NCBI GenBank assembly: GCA_963678675.1
Contig: OY783194.1
Location: 13,467,207-13,531,206 of the forward strand
Source: Xiphydria camelus
Taxonomy: Eukaryota; Arthropoda; Insecta; Hymenoptera; Xiphydriidae
DNA length: 64,000 nt
Direction: 5' to 3'
Shown here: one piece after another, positions 33,282-45,173 of the stretch
Position numbering within the stretch: the stretch's first letter is position 1
Layout: each line of letters starts with the position of its first letter
Notes under the pieces: model-generated
Database searches by the model: none
What the model saw: the letters and a program-made list of their open reading frames with translations, nothing else
What the model was told of the DNA's origin: nothing
Program-made: the position numbers and the translations under genes

Positions 33282-33759
33282 CCCAAGTAGCAAAAGATAT
33301 TTATCAGACATCCGCAAGATGTCTATATGTATGTCTAATTAATGACATCTATATTTATTATAAATGTGGTTGAAATCTAGATATAGACAGCGCGTAGATG
33401 TCTGACATATATCCTAAGTTGACAAGAATAGATATTCTATAGTAAATATATAATGATACTATTAAATAAACTTAATTATAAAGCTCTATATTAGTCTTCT
33501 CGGCCTTTAATAAAAATAGAGAACGAGAAAACCGTCTAGAGCCTTTTAATTCACTTTTTTTAATATTATTAATGTTATATTTTATGAAATTATTATATTT
33601 ACCACAGAATATCGATTCTTGTCAACTTAGGATATCTGTCAGACAACTATGCGCTGTCTATATCTAGAGATTTCAACCATGTTTATACCACATATAGATG
33701 TCATTTTCTAGACATATAGACATCTTGTATATGTCTGACAGAATCTTTTGCTACTTGGG
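33282..33759. mobile_element. Foldback MITE, TA target site
   Basis: The ends CCCAAGTAGCAAAAGAT and the inverse ATCTTTTGCTACTTGGG are flanked by TA on both sides (33280-33281; 33760-33761). Arms of about 160 bp share tatatctaga and ttgacaagaat. The element fits a mariner-type MITE. Confidence 0.8.
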
Positions 33760-33763
33760 TATG

Positions 33764-34040
33764 GCTCGTTTTCACCATCTCCATTTCCTCTTTCGTATTA
33801 TACTTCGAGCCAATTAATTATAATCACGTTACTTTTGATTTATTCTCGTTATATTTTCAAAGGGATTTATAGACTAGAGAGCTCTTATATTTTTCACTTT
33901 GCCTTAGTATGGAGAAATAAAACATACCGCTTTCGAATTTATAGGCCATCGGATTTTTCTTATATTTTCGTCGTCTACAGAAATTCATGTAGACATTTTA
34001 CCTTTAACTCTAAGTACAGTATGTCCGATGACATACTCCA
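33764..34040 (+). repeat. Direct repeat unit (copy 2 of 2)
   Basis: This is the counterpart of 32204-32500. The divergence is mostly small indels. The repeat is interrupted by no coding sequence. Confidence 0.8.
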
Positions 34041-35415
34041 ACTTTTGAATTTCCCTGACATTTGGCCGGAAGTAGTTGGGTCGGTCCTTTAGTCATTCAT
34101 AGTTAGAATTAGTCTTACGAGCCGAACGAAAAGTGTCAAACGTCTGATCTCCCAGTAGCTGTCAATTCGGGAGATCAAAGCATCTAACCTAGAAATCGTT
34201 AATTTATAAATAATAATGTGCCAACAGCGTGCTCCGTTTAGCACGTATACTTGTACGTGTTTTCCCGTCGGAGGGATAGTATTACTACAGGACGAGTAGG
34301 TTACAAGATTTTCATGAAGTCTTTGACGGTTTTCTTGTATGTCCCCTTTCATAAGGTGAAACAGAGAGAATGTAACTCCTGTCGTATCCCGAAGAAAATG
34401 AGTCGATGGAGATCAGACAATGTCGAACTTATCACCGAGCGCCTATCACTCACGGTACTTTCATTGCAATATGCGCTTTTCGTTTCAACTATTACTACTT
34501 TAAATAACTTTCACTTCTTTCAAAGTATTTACCTTGTATAAATTGTTTTTCGTAAGAGGAAGCGGTCAATGATTGTGATTAATTGTAGACAAATTATTCC
34601 TGCGATGATGTTCCAGTTGCAGCTTACATCGTCTGATTTTTAATATTATATATACTTTATCTCTTTTGGAACACCCATCACCCGAGCATAATCACGATTA
34701 CGTTAACGTTAATCGCAGAATAAACCGCGAACTCGGGCACATTATCGGAGTAGTAGTTCGGCAAACCGAACTGCCTTTCAGTTTTAATAGACGAACTTGT
34801 CTACGGCGAGCTGCTATTATCGATCGCTGCAACCTACCAAGAACAGTTAATAAAAGATTATTAGAGCTTGAAAGAAGTTAGTTATTTAACGCTGGAATGA
34901 AACAAGAAGCGCGTATTGCAATTCATGTACCGTGGGTAATAGGCGTTCGATGACAAGCCTGACATTCTCCGATGTCCATCGCGAGTCATCCTTTTACTGA
35001 TAGGACACGAGCTAGATCCTCTTCGGTTGCACTTGTACGAGGTTCCATGTTAGAATAGCGTGAATCTTGATGAAAATCTTCTAACCTACTCGTTCTGTAG
35101 TAATACTTAATAATATATCTGGAAGTTGAAGCAACAGTTATTGGCAAACGGACACCGATTTTTAAATAGTTAGGGAATCTCATCGAAGAAACCCGATTGA
35201 TTATTTCGTATCACTTCTACGCATTATTATTTATAAAATACCGATTTCGAGGTTAGACGCTTCGATCTCCCGAATTGACAGCTACTGGGAGATCAGACGT
35301 TTGACACTTCTCGTTCGGCTCGTAAGACCGCAGCGCACTCTCCCGAAACCAATTCTATCCAGCAAAATGTCAGGGAAATTCAAAAGTTGGAGTTTTTGCC
35401 ATCGGACATACTGTT
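34020..35415. repeat. Large diverged inverted repeat with 1-kb spacer
   Basis: The left arm 34020-34215 (tccgatgacatactccaact, gtctgatctcccagtagctg) is inverted at 35226-35415. The spacer 34216-35225 shows no supported gene. Both arms include the aattcgggagatc module. Confidence 0.75.
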
Positions 35416-35639
35416 TACTTTTCCAATAACCGTGACGAATTGTTTCATCACATGTAAAGATACCACTTATGACAGTATATATGTATGTTGTTACATATAT
35501 TAACTCGAGACGTTGGAATAGTTTTAAGAAATCCTTTTGCATGCACCGCTGAAATTTCGCCCTTACTCGTAAATAAATCTTAAAATAACCACGACTTTTA
35601 TTGTTGACAGTAGATGGATCAACCAATAAATTTGATTTT

Positions 35640-37930
35640 TCTTCACTATCAACGATCAAAGTCGTGGCAGAAAAGTAAGGAATACAATAGAATTGGATTA
35701 CAATAATGTAGTAACTACTTTATTATTATTTTTCCTTTATCGATATATTTCCTCTTTCGTATTATACTATCAGAGAAGTTCCAATTTATATACCAACCTA
35801 TCAAACGTGAAGTGTACATGTACCTCACTTCTATTTCATCTCTTCTTCGCCTCTGGTGTAACGACGGTCAATGTGGAACCGAATGTACTACTGGTTCTTC
35901 GAATAACAAGTGGACGATCCCTCGTTCGAAAGAAACCCCCTCGGGTTCGCATTCGATTTGCAGTCCTTCTGGATAGAATTGAATACCAGTGCGTTTATTT
36001 CTGTAACAAATTATAAATAACACAAATATATTCAGTATTTCACTATTTAAAATATACCCAACTTACTCTACGTAGAAATTAAGAAACTATATTAATCTGA
36101 GTTAACTAATTCTATAGATAATAATGACAGAATTATTAAGTGATATATATTTCCTCTTTCGTATTATACTATCACCAGTTCAAATTAATATACCGACCTG
36201 TTAAAAGTGAAGTGTACATGTACCTCACTTCTATTTCATCTCTTCTTCGCCTCTGGTGGCGATGGTCAATGAGGAATTATTGATATCGATTAGGGTTCGA
36301 GGGTTATTCCTCATTCTTTCTAGGATAGCATCGATATTTTGCTGCACCTGTATTCTTCTGGGACTTCCTAAAATAATTATAAAAACCCTATATAATTCAG
36401 CCCTGACAAGTACAATCTTATCGAGCTGTACCTTATCGAGGAGATCTTTCGACGTAATGAGACTGAAACGTTTCTATCATATTTCGCAACATTCGCGAAT
36501 TTATCGAGATATATATATTTCTAACATATACGATAGTGTTCACGAATATTGTAAAATACTGCAGAAATGTTACAGAAAAGTTATGATATTTTGTAATTTC
36601 CATCGTCACACTAGAGGCGAAGAAGAGATGAAATAGAAGTGAGGTACATGTACACTTCACGTTTGACAGGTCGGTATATAAATTGGAACTTGTGTGTGAT
36701 AGTATAATACGAAAGATGAAATATATCATTTTTAATAATTCTGTCATTAGAATTGGTTAACTCAGATTAATATAGTTTCTTAATTTCTACGTTGAGTAAG
36801 TTCGGTGCATTTTAAATAGTGAAACTGCAAATGATTATGTTATTTACAATTTGTTACAGATCGTATGCGAACCCGAGGGGATTTCTTTCGAACAAGGGAG
36901 CATCCACTTGTTGTTTCAAGAGCCAGTTGCATTAGTTCATTCGGCGAGCTGGATCTGCTGTCTCGAGTGCATGGACGTGTGCCACTTTAAATGGATATTT
37001 TGTAATTTCCATCGTTACATCAGAGTCGAAGAAGAGATGAAATAGAAGTGAGGTACATGTACACTTCACGTTTGATAGGTTGGTATATAAATTGGAACTT
37101 CTGGTAGTATAATACGAAAGAGGAAATATATCGATAAAGAAAAAATAATAATAAAGTAGTTACTACATTATTGTAATCCAATTCTATTGTATCCTTTATT
37201 TTTCTGCCACGACTTTGATTGTTGATAGTAGATGGATCAACCAATAAATTTGATTTTTCTTCACTATCAACGATTAAAGTCGTGGTAGAAAAGTAAGGGA
37301 TACAATGGAATTAGATTACAATAATGTAGTAACTACTTTATTATTATTTTTCCTTTATCTATATATTTCCTCTTTCGTATTATACTATCAGAGAAGTTCC
37401 AATTTATATACCAACCTATCAAACGTGAAATGTACATGTACCTCACTTCTATTTCATCTCTTCTTCGCCTATGATGTAACGATGGAAATTACAAAATATC
37501 CATTTAAAATGGCACATATCCATGCACTCGAGACAGCAGATCCAGCTCGCTAAATGAACTAATGCAACTGGTTCTTGGAACAACAAGTGGATGATCCTTC
37601 GTTCGAAAGAAACCCCCTCGGGCTCGCATACGATCTGTAACAAATTGTAAATAACAATCATATGGGGTTTTTATAATTATTTTAGGAAGTCCCAGAAGAA
37701 AACAGGTACAGTAAAATATCGATGCTATGCTAGAAAGAATAAGGAATAACCCTCGAACCCTAATCGGTATTAGTGATTCCTCATTGACTGTCGTTACAAC
37801 GGAGACGAAGAACAGATGAAATAGAAGTGAGGTACATGTACACTTCAGGTTTGACAGGTCGGTGTGTAAATTGGAACTTGTAATAGTACGAAAGAGGAAA
37901 TCTATCGATAGAGAAAAAATAGTGATAAAG
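35640..37930. repeat. Cluster of inverted and direct repeats around a palindrome at ~37250
   Basis: A module containing gtgtacatgtacctcacttc and ctatttcatctcttcttcgc occurs on the plus strand near 35750, 36170 and 37370, and inverted near 36605, 37000 and 37800. 36830-37250 and 37251-37670 form a near-perfect palindrome of about 840 bp. 36260-36390 is inverted at 37655-37790. All short open frames here are repeat shadows. Confidence 0.8.
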
Positions 37931-39256
37931 TAATTACTTGATTGTTGTGATCCAATTCCATTGCATCTCCTATTTTTCTCCCACGGCTTCGATTGTGACA
38001 GAGAAGAAAAGGCATCAATTCGTCTCGTGCTCGCATGACGCTGAAACAAAAAATATAATTATCACAAAGATAATTGTCCTTCCATCGAAAGTGAGGTTAA
38101 AGCTGTCAGATGGCAATTAAATTTATCTGATGGTAATTCTTCTGAGATACTGCCGTCTCCTTTCCAGCTCTTAATGCACAGGCAACCAGAGAAACACAGC
38201 ACTGCATCCGTTCACTATCTCAATTATCGAAAAAAAAAACAAACGATTATTAAACTATACGGAGCGTCTGTCACATTCACCACTATTGAGATTCATAACT
38301 CCGATTACACTGAGTTTTTACATTTTATTAACAAACGTGTCCGAGGATCGAAATAAACGCGAGGTTAATCGTTTCGCGAATGGAAACATTTTATTAACTT
38401 TGAAAATACCCAAACATTTAAGGAATATATTCTCTCACACACTCTGACATACATTTGATGGCGTATGCGTGTGGCCGTATCTGTATACATATTTCCGATC
38501 ATGGCCGACTATCGCCGAAGATAGGCGGAATTTTTGTGAGATTTTGACATATATATATCGCCCGAGAAATCGGATTCTCGACTTTTAGGCGCAAGGGGCG
38601 TGGCTTCGCGTTGCTAAGGAAAAATCTCTGTTAATATGTAACTTATAACATTTATTCTGGTCTCTATCAATAGAGAATAGTCCATTTAAATGGCGTAACT
38701 AAGCATAGTTTTGGTTATAACCGTATATTTATTGAGAAAATTCGATGTAAAAATTGAGGGGTGCAGGGGGCAGATATTTGTGGTGTAAAGAGACACGGGT
38801 GCGCTCGTGGCGACAGCGCTGTCGGCGTCGTTCTGACGAACTTGAATCCGTGAGACACTACCGTGTCTCTTGATATCTGCAAGGCCTGCAAGCGAACGAG
38901 TACGTGGAGGGGCAACGGGACAGCGAGCCACGATCGTCGCTCACACGTGCATAGAAGAGTGCGTCGTCTGTATATACAAGCTATTTCGTGTATTGGGGCA
39001 AAGCCCGGACAGTCCCGGCAAAAAGTTTATTAGCAATGGGAGATCAAAAACACAATATTGGGATCTGACATGGGGGAGGAGCTTAGTTCGAAAAATCCAA
39101 TATGGCCCAAATGAGTATACTACCGACACAGAGTCTTATTGGAGTGAAGTCATTATTTATTGTTTTGGCACGCCTAGGGCTCCGCGAATCCTTCCCAACT
39201 TTCACTAAACTCGCAGGAGGACACGAGCACCCTTTGCTCTCCGTTATCGTCCAGGG
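37931..39256. other. Unannotated 1.3 kb
   Basis: No supported gene. Several short ORFs lack any protein-like signal. The region leads into the SWIM exon. Confidence 0.35.
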
Positions 39257-39747
39257 TTGACCTCCCATAAATATAAATTCAGCCTTCGAGACGCGCATAT
39301 GCCTGTCCCTGGACGGGCGCATCACGGAACATCGACGTATCTGCGCGCAACCCCGGAGTCTTTTTCACGTTTTTACTCTTCCACTTTCTCGAAACTTTCT
39401 TCTCACATCGTGAAATGGAAAAAACCCGCCCTTGTGCCGAAGCATACGGCATTCCTTGCGAGCCGTTTCCCGGCAGTCATGAAACATTCGTTATCGTGTT
39501 CGTATCTCCTCCTGCTCCTCACTTATGCAAGCATCGCACGGTGCAAGCCTCGCAAGTGTCCCCGGACATTCGTTGTTAACCCGAAAATAAAATCTACATA
39601 TTTACCAAACTACAACATCAGGGGACATGTGCACAACATTGTAGGCGAAATTAAAGATGGGACTATCAAAAGTGTTGTGTGTTCCTGTACAGCAGGCCAA
39701 GGAGAAAAATGCAAACACATTGTAACAACACTCCTTCATTTACACAG
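39257..39747 (+). CDS. SWIM zinc-finger exon
   Basis: The frame is open from 39257. The convincing part is the last ~55 residues, including NIVGEIKDGTIKSVVCSC and TAGQGEKCKHIVTTLLHLH. The CSC...CKH spacing is the CxCx(n)CxH pattern of SWIM zinc fingers, which bind DNA or protein and occur in transposon-linked proteins. The exon appears to end at ACAG|GTGAGA (39747|39748), a good splice donor. The upstream part, including a hydrophobic run (SYLLLLLTYASIA), may be a different exon or chance. No downstream exon was found before the TTAA element at 40636. Host or transposon origin is open. Confidence 0.5.
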
Positions 39748-40635
39748 GTGAGATTCTAAGATTAAAACGCCACTCTTATGTGTATTTATGTTAACCCATT
39801 CGCATCAAAGCCGGATCGAAATCAGAGCCGTGCGGGTCGATCGGATCCGCCGAGAATTCGCGAGCCCCGCGTAACCTACTCGTAAACGAGGTGCACTCGC
39901 GAGGAAAACCTGTTGATCGAATTTACGAGTATTGTAGTAACATATTTATGAAAAATTGTACATATATTGAATAAATGTGGAAGGCAGGATTAAGTGTTGT
40001 AAATCCCGAGGAAACTCCAGTGCTCGGTTCCTGTGTCCCGGCCGATGTACACGTACACGGGACCCTGAGGCATTGATGAACTTTCCCGGATCTAATTTAT
40101 GACTCAAAGGGTCCCAAGGAATGTCGAATTTTTCCCTCGCACCGGTCTAGGGCCAAAATGCGAGAAGCATTTGGGCGAATACGCGACATACATACATTAA
40201 TCCAATGCCAGTCACTCGCTAATCCACTAAACGGTATACTAGGAATAGTTTTACTTCTCACCACCAGACGGCGTATTGAGACATGTCAGATCCCAATAGA
40301 ATATATCTTACGGTAATAAATTATATCCATCGTATTATCTACTAGTACCGAGTCAATATTGCGTAGTTTTTAATTTTATTTACTACTAATTAAAACAATT
40401 ATCAATATTTTAAACATGAACATGGTATGTAACTTTTGGTTGAGGTTGTCGCGGAGGAACTACCTTAAAGTTCGACCCTTCCGAAACTTCAATATTCTCC
40501 CCGTTTCATCATATTTCTTACCATTTCCGAAATATTTGCAAAAGTTTATTGCCTAAATACACATTATACAATTTGTCGACTTGCTGTATGCAGTAATACC
40601 ATTACGATTGAAGAGTTGACCACTTTTAACAATTA
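39748..40635. other. Unannotated 0.9 kb
   Basis: It starts as a possible intron. ttaacccattcgcatc at 39792 resembles a TTAA-element end, but the matching end is not visible. Confidence 0.35.
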
Positions 40636-41053
40636 TTAACCCCTTACTGCATGTTGTGCCATATATGGCACATGAAATATTTTGATATAGTTTGCACCAT
40701 CTATTGAACTATAGCCTAAATTAAACCACAAATATCTGTCCATTTACATTTAATTTACATGAAATCTGCAATACCTACAAAATGAAACTTCATTTCTGGG
40801 AAATAAATAGTTTGAGAGCCAATAACCTGTGAATTTCTAGTGGCGATTCCCACTGATTTTGCAAGAGTTGTTGAAAATAAAAAATTGTTTTGTGTGTATT
40901 GGTATTTTCTTCGATTTCTGGCAAAAAACTGGGAAGGTAAGAAACATACTTTTTGAAACATCAATAGAAATTGCTCTGTGCCATATATGGCACACTATGC
41001 AGCGAAGAAAACAATAACACAGTCACACAAAAAATAAAAAGTGGGGTATACTT

Positions 41054-41300
41054 TTGATGCGATATATGTTATCTGTAGTAATTTTGCTTCCTGATCACGA
41101 ATCCGGTGTCAAAATTTGGCCATCACATCACATTTTTTTAAATCTCAAAAAACCAGCCAGAGATCATAATTTTCAAAAAGTTAATGGACTTAAAGAATAT
41201 CCAGACTGCCTAGAAAGAATTTCATCATGTCAAAAATGTGAAATATATCTGTCTGAATAAAAACAGAAATTGTTTCTTGAAGTGTCATACGGAATAACAC
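41054..41300 (+). pseudogene. Possible piggyBac transposase C-terminal remnant
   Basis: In the open frame the end reads ISSCQKCEIYLS, and after a one-base shift it continues NKNRNCFLKCHTE then stop. The pattern CxxCxxxL...CFxxxH is similar to the cysteine-rich end of piggyBac transposases. It agrees with the TTAA ends. Most of the transposase is absent. A frameshift lies near 41258. Confidence 0.4.
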
Positions 41301-41315
41301 CACATACTATATATG

Positions 41316-42338
41316 GGGCATTCTGTGTCAAGACAGCCACTTTTTTTCACGAGGGTCTCAAGAAAATCTGATTTTTATTTACATAGTCATACTTGATGAA
41401 AAAACATTACCTGAATTGTTTTAGATTTTTTTCAGGCACCGTTAATGGTATACCTACGTCGATTTGAAAAATAAATTTTAACTTTAAAGTTTCAATAAAC
41501 AACTTTGTATACATGAAAATTGTTGTTTTTTTCTCAATTTAAAAAAAAATATTAAAATTTTTAAGCTACATTAAAAGGCATTTTCTTACAAAAAAGTGAA
41601 AAAAACACCAGAAAATATTTATTTCGCCAATGCGACAGTCTCGATTTGTCTAAAAAATTCAGTATATTTGAAATCAATAAAAACTGTGTAGAAAAAAATT
41701 TGGTAGTAGGAGGGCCATTTCTTCATGAAGAGAAAAATTCTTTTCAAGTTTTTTCTCTTAAAATTTTTTTTTATCAGAAAATTTTCTTTATCCTTCTGTG
41801 CATCTATGCATAGAAACATAAAGAACATTTTCTGATTGAAAAAAATTCTTTTTAAGTTTTTTCTCTTAAAAATTTTTAAGGAACAAAAAACTTAAAAAGA
41901 ATTGTTTTCTTCATGAAGAAATGGCCCTCCCACTACCAAATTTGTTTCTACACAGTTTTTATTGATTTCAAATATACTGAATTTTTTTAAGAAAAATCGA
42001 GACTGTCGCATTGGCGAAATAAATATTTTCTAGTGTTTTTCCCCTTTTTCTAAGAAAATGCCTTTTAATGTCTCTTAAAAATTTTGATATAATTTTTTTT
42101 TAATTGAGAAAAAAACAAAAATGTTCATGTATACAAAGTTGTTTATGCCATTAATAGTATATTTGAAACTTTAAAGTTAAAATTTATTTTTCAAATCGAT
42201 GTATACCATTAACGGCACGTGAAAAAAAATCTAAAAAAAATTCAGGTAATTTTTTTTTCATCAAGAATTACTGTAAATAAAAATCAGATTTTTTTCAGAA
42301 CTTCATGAAAAAAGTGGCTGCCTTGACACAGAATGCCC
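41316..42338. mobile_element. Nested foldback, ~400-bp arms
   Basis: gggcattctgtgtcaagaca is inverted at 42319-42338. The arms pair through caggtaat and aatcagattttt, and the inner parts around gtggtagtgggagggcc-type sequence pair at 41690-41730 and 41925-41960. Non-coding. It was inserted into, or is the core of, the TTAA element. Confidence 0.75.
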
Positions 42339-42685
42339 TATACATATATGTCGTAACTGCATAGTGTGCCATATACCGCACATTAGGTTTCTCTCGAAAA
42401 TAAATATTAATTTTTGCAAAAAATAGTTTTTCAGTGTTATTTTCTTCTATAAAAGGTAAAAATTAACCTACAGAATTTTTCTTTTGAAATTATAAAAAAT
42501 CATGCAGTAAGGGGTTAAAATTTTCTCCGCTTCGTTGTATACGTACCTCTGGTTGTTCCTGAGATATTTACAAACATTTACTATTTAAACAATTATCGAC
42601 TCACTCTGGTCGGTAATACCATGATAAATGGAAGTTCGAGCTCCGAGAGAGAGAGATATAACGTATATTTCTTTCGCGTTTGCAG

Positions 42686-42852
42686 AAAATTAATGGAGAG
42701 GGGTTCATCAGCACCATGGCAAGAAATCTTACAAGAAGCAATAGGCGAAACTACATTAGATGGAGGTGCACTGAGGGAATACTTTAAACCATTGGAAGAT
42801 TGGCTGAGGACGGAAAATTTAAGAACCGGCGAAGTCGTTGGATGGAGTTATG
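42686..42852 (+). CDS. Exon of angiotensin-converting enzyme (peptidase M2)
   Basis: The exon is bounded by ttcgcgtttgcag|A (acceptor, 42685|42686) and TTATG|gtgagt (donor, 42852|42853), 167 bp. It encodes KLMERGSSAPWQEILQEAIG, then LDGGALREYFKPLEDWL and GEVVGW. This is the C-terminal part of the M2 peptidyl-dipeptidase domain (the xxGSSxPWxE ... YFxPLxxWLxxEN ... GW signature). The enzyme is a secreted or membrane zinc dipeptidyl carboxypeptidase. Its HEXXH exon is not in this exon. I found no neighbouring exons in the window, so its introns are long and filled with transposons, or this is a stray exon. It is the only convincing host coding sequence here. Confidence 0.85.
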
Positions 42853-43219
42853 GTGAGTGATAAATATTTGTATGTTTTTAATCTCTCTCGCAAAAATACT
42901 GTAAATTAATCATAAATAGATTTGTTTTGGCGAATTTCAACAATTCAAATTTTCTACCAATAAGTCAAAAGATTGATTTACAAGAGAAACCTGTCATAAT
43001 CATTTGTTTTAGTGGTAAATTTTATAACTAAAATCTAATGGAAATATTAAAAGTTAGTAACTGTTGTGATTCTAGAAATCTATTACAGATCTCTACAGAA
43101 ATAAAAATATGGAAAGATGAATGTGCCACTCAGTTAGTTACCTGATTGATCTAACAGAATGAGGAGGCCTATGATCAGCTAAATATTATTCACTTTTCAC
43201 ATTTTCGTATTTAAGAAGA
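42853..43219. other. Intron-like sequence after the ACE exon
   Basis: It starts with a good 5' splice site (gtgagtgataa). No further feature is seen before the foldback. Confidence 0.5.
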
Positions 43220-43221
43220 TA

Positions 43222-44224
43222 CAGGGTGAGCCAAATGTATGGAAACGGTGGAATAACTTTCGAGGGAGACATTTTGAAGAAAAATGTTTCAAAGAAAACA
43301 TTTAGGATTTTTCCCTGGCCATACAATGGTGAACTTGAATCTGACCATGAACTCGACCTTGAAGGTCATTCCAAGGTCAAGGTCGCTTTTTTAAATGGGA
43401 ACCCCTATTTTTTATGGCGGATTTGGAAGGGGCGGAAAATTTTACGTCCGAATATGACCTTTGACGTTGACCTTGGATTCAAGGTAAAGGTCAACGATCA
43501 AATAGGAAAGTTTTAGGTTTTTTCCCTGGCCATCTAATGGTAACCATGAATCTCTCTGACCTTGACCTCGACCTTGAAGTTCATTCCAAGTTCAAGGTAT
43601 CTTTTTTAAATGGCAACCTACATTTCTTATCCACCGATTTATCTGAAATTTGGTACGGGTTTTTTTTTGGGTTGCTGATTACGATTCTGAAGATAGATTT
43701 TGAAAATACTTCAATACAAGATGACGGATCCAAGATAGTAGCAAAATTTTGGAATATCCACCGATTTATCCAAAATTTTGTGCTCATGTCACCTTGCCTT
43801 AAGTGGCCGGTTGCTAACACCATAAAAAATGTAGGTTGCCATTTAAAAGATACCTTGAACTTGGAATGAACTTCAAGGTCGAGGTCAAGGTCAGATTCAT
43901 GGTTACCATTAGATGGCCAGGGAAAAAACCTAAAACTTTCCTATTTGATCGTTGACCTTTACCTTGAATCCAAGGTCAAGGTCAAAGGTCATATTCGGAC
44001 GTAAAATTTTCCGCTCCTTCCAAATCCGCCATACAAAATAGGGGTTCCCATTTAAAAAAGCGACCTTGACCTTGGAATGACCTTCAAGGTCGAGCTCATA
44101 GTCAGATTCAAGGTCACCATTGGATGGCCAGGGAAAAATCCTAAATGTTTTCTTTGAAACATTTTTCTTCAAAATGACTCCCTCGAAAGTTATTCCACCG
44201 TTTCCATACATTTGGCTCACCCTG
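43222..44224. mobile_element. Palindromic element with CAGGGTGAGCC ends, TA target
   Basis: The ends CAGGGTGAGCCAAATGTATG and its inverse are flanked by TA at each side. The two halves (centre near 43720) are near-perfect inverted copies of about 480 bp, so nearly the whole element is palindrome. The halves contain many aaggtca words (for example ccaaggtcaaggtcg at 43372). Open frames of 96 codons are mirrored and not proteins. Confidence 0.9.
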
Positions 44225-44865
44225 TATATACCTAATAATAGAGAATCCCAGGGTATTTTTCTTACTTGTAAAATTTAATATATATGTATGTAAGCCATTC
44301 CATAACAAGCAGAATAAAAACTTCGAGTTACGATCTCGATTCTGTTACAGATTTTTTTATACGTCCCATGCGACCTTAAAACCAAGTTCGATTTGTAGTA
44401 GATTTTTACTGATTTTTAAAAAATTATTAATGGTGAATGATTGATTTAAATCGCTAAAAATTCGACAAACGCGCTCATTAAAATATGCATACCTATGTGA
44501 AATTAGCCCCCCACCACCGAATAAAAAATTTTTGAATACATGACCGTTTGCCCTTTGTTTGCCCATGATTGCCCATCACTTTATTTTTTTTGTCCAACCC
44601 ACCGTTTAGAAGATATGGGGGGGAAGCTAGCGTGAAGTTAGCCCCCCCATAGTATAATTTCGAAAATTCAAATGCATGATCGTTTGCCCTTTGTTTGCCC
44701 ATGATTGCCCATCACTTTGTTTCGTTTGTCCAACTCACCGTTCAGAAGATATAGGGTGGGGAAGTGGGGAAGTATTAGATATACAACTTTGCCTCCGCCG
44801 TCTTTATCTTAAGCCATCTACAATAGAACGGCGGAAGCAAAGTGGTAAGTAGTAACACCTCGGCA

Positions 44866-45171
44866 TCGCTTGCCCATTTTTAGATACAGTCTCAATATAC
44901 ATTTTCGACGTGATAACACTTCGGAATCGTTTGCCCATTTTTAGAAAGAGTATCAGTAAGCACTTTCGACGTTTGCCCAACCCGTGGTATCGCTCTACAG
45001 CGAGTTTCATAAGTGAAGTAAAAATGAAAAATCGTAAAATCGGTGATATCACCTCGGAATCGTTTGCACATTTTTAGAAAGAGCTTCAGTAAGCATTTTC
45101 GACGTTTGCCCAACCCGTGGAATCGCTCTACAGCGAGTTTCATATGTTAAGTAGTAGTTCATTTTTAGTTC
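44866..45171 (-). repeat. Inverted ~132-bp tandem units (about 2)
   Basis: These are minus-strand copies of the unit described at 45174-46010. They form the short side of the central palindrome. Confidence 0.85.
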
Positions 45172-45173
45172 GG

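Larger units (their letters stand above)
40636..42518. mobile_element. TTAA-flanked piggyBac-like element with nested foldback
   Basis: The ends are TTAACCCCTTACTGCATG (40636-40653) and the exact inverse CATGCAGTAAGGGGTTAA (42501-42518). gtgccatatatggcac palindromes repeat inside the ends (about 40657, 40980, and a variant at 42366). It contains a possible transposase remnant and a nested foldback. It sits just upstream of the ACE exon, in its intron. Confidence 0.8.

Noticed and set aside
34666..34881. 71-codon ORF MEHPSPEHNHDY
   Set aside because: No recognisable content and located in the spacer of an inverted repeat; not supported.
35640..37930. Several 80-180 codon ORFs (for example 37504-38049)
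   Set aside because: They fall in inverted repeat modules that recur in both orientations; composition is not protein-like.
43226..44220. Two 96-codon ORFs MSQMYGNGGITFEG on opposite strands
   Set aside because: They are mirror images within a palindromic MITE, so they do not represent a gene.
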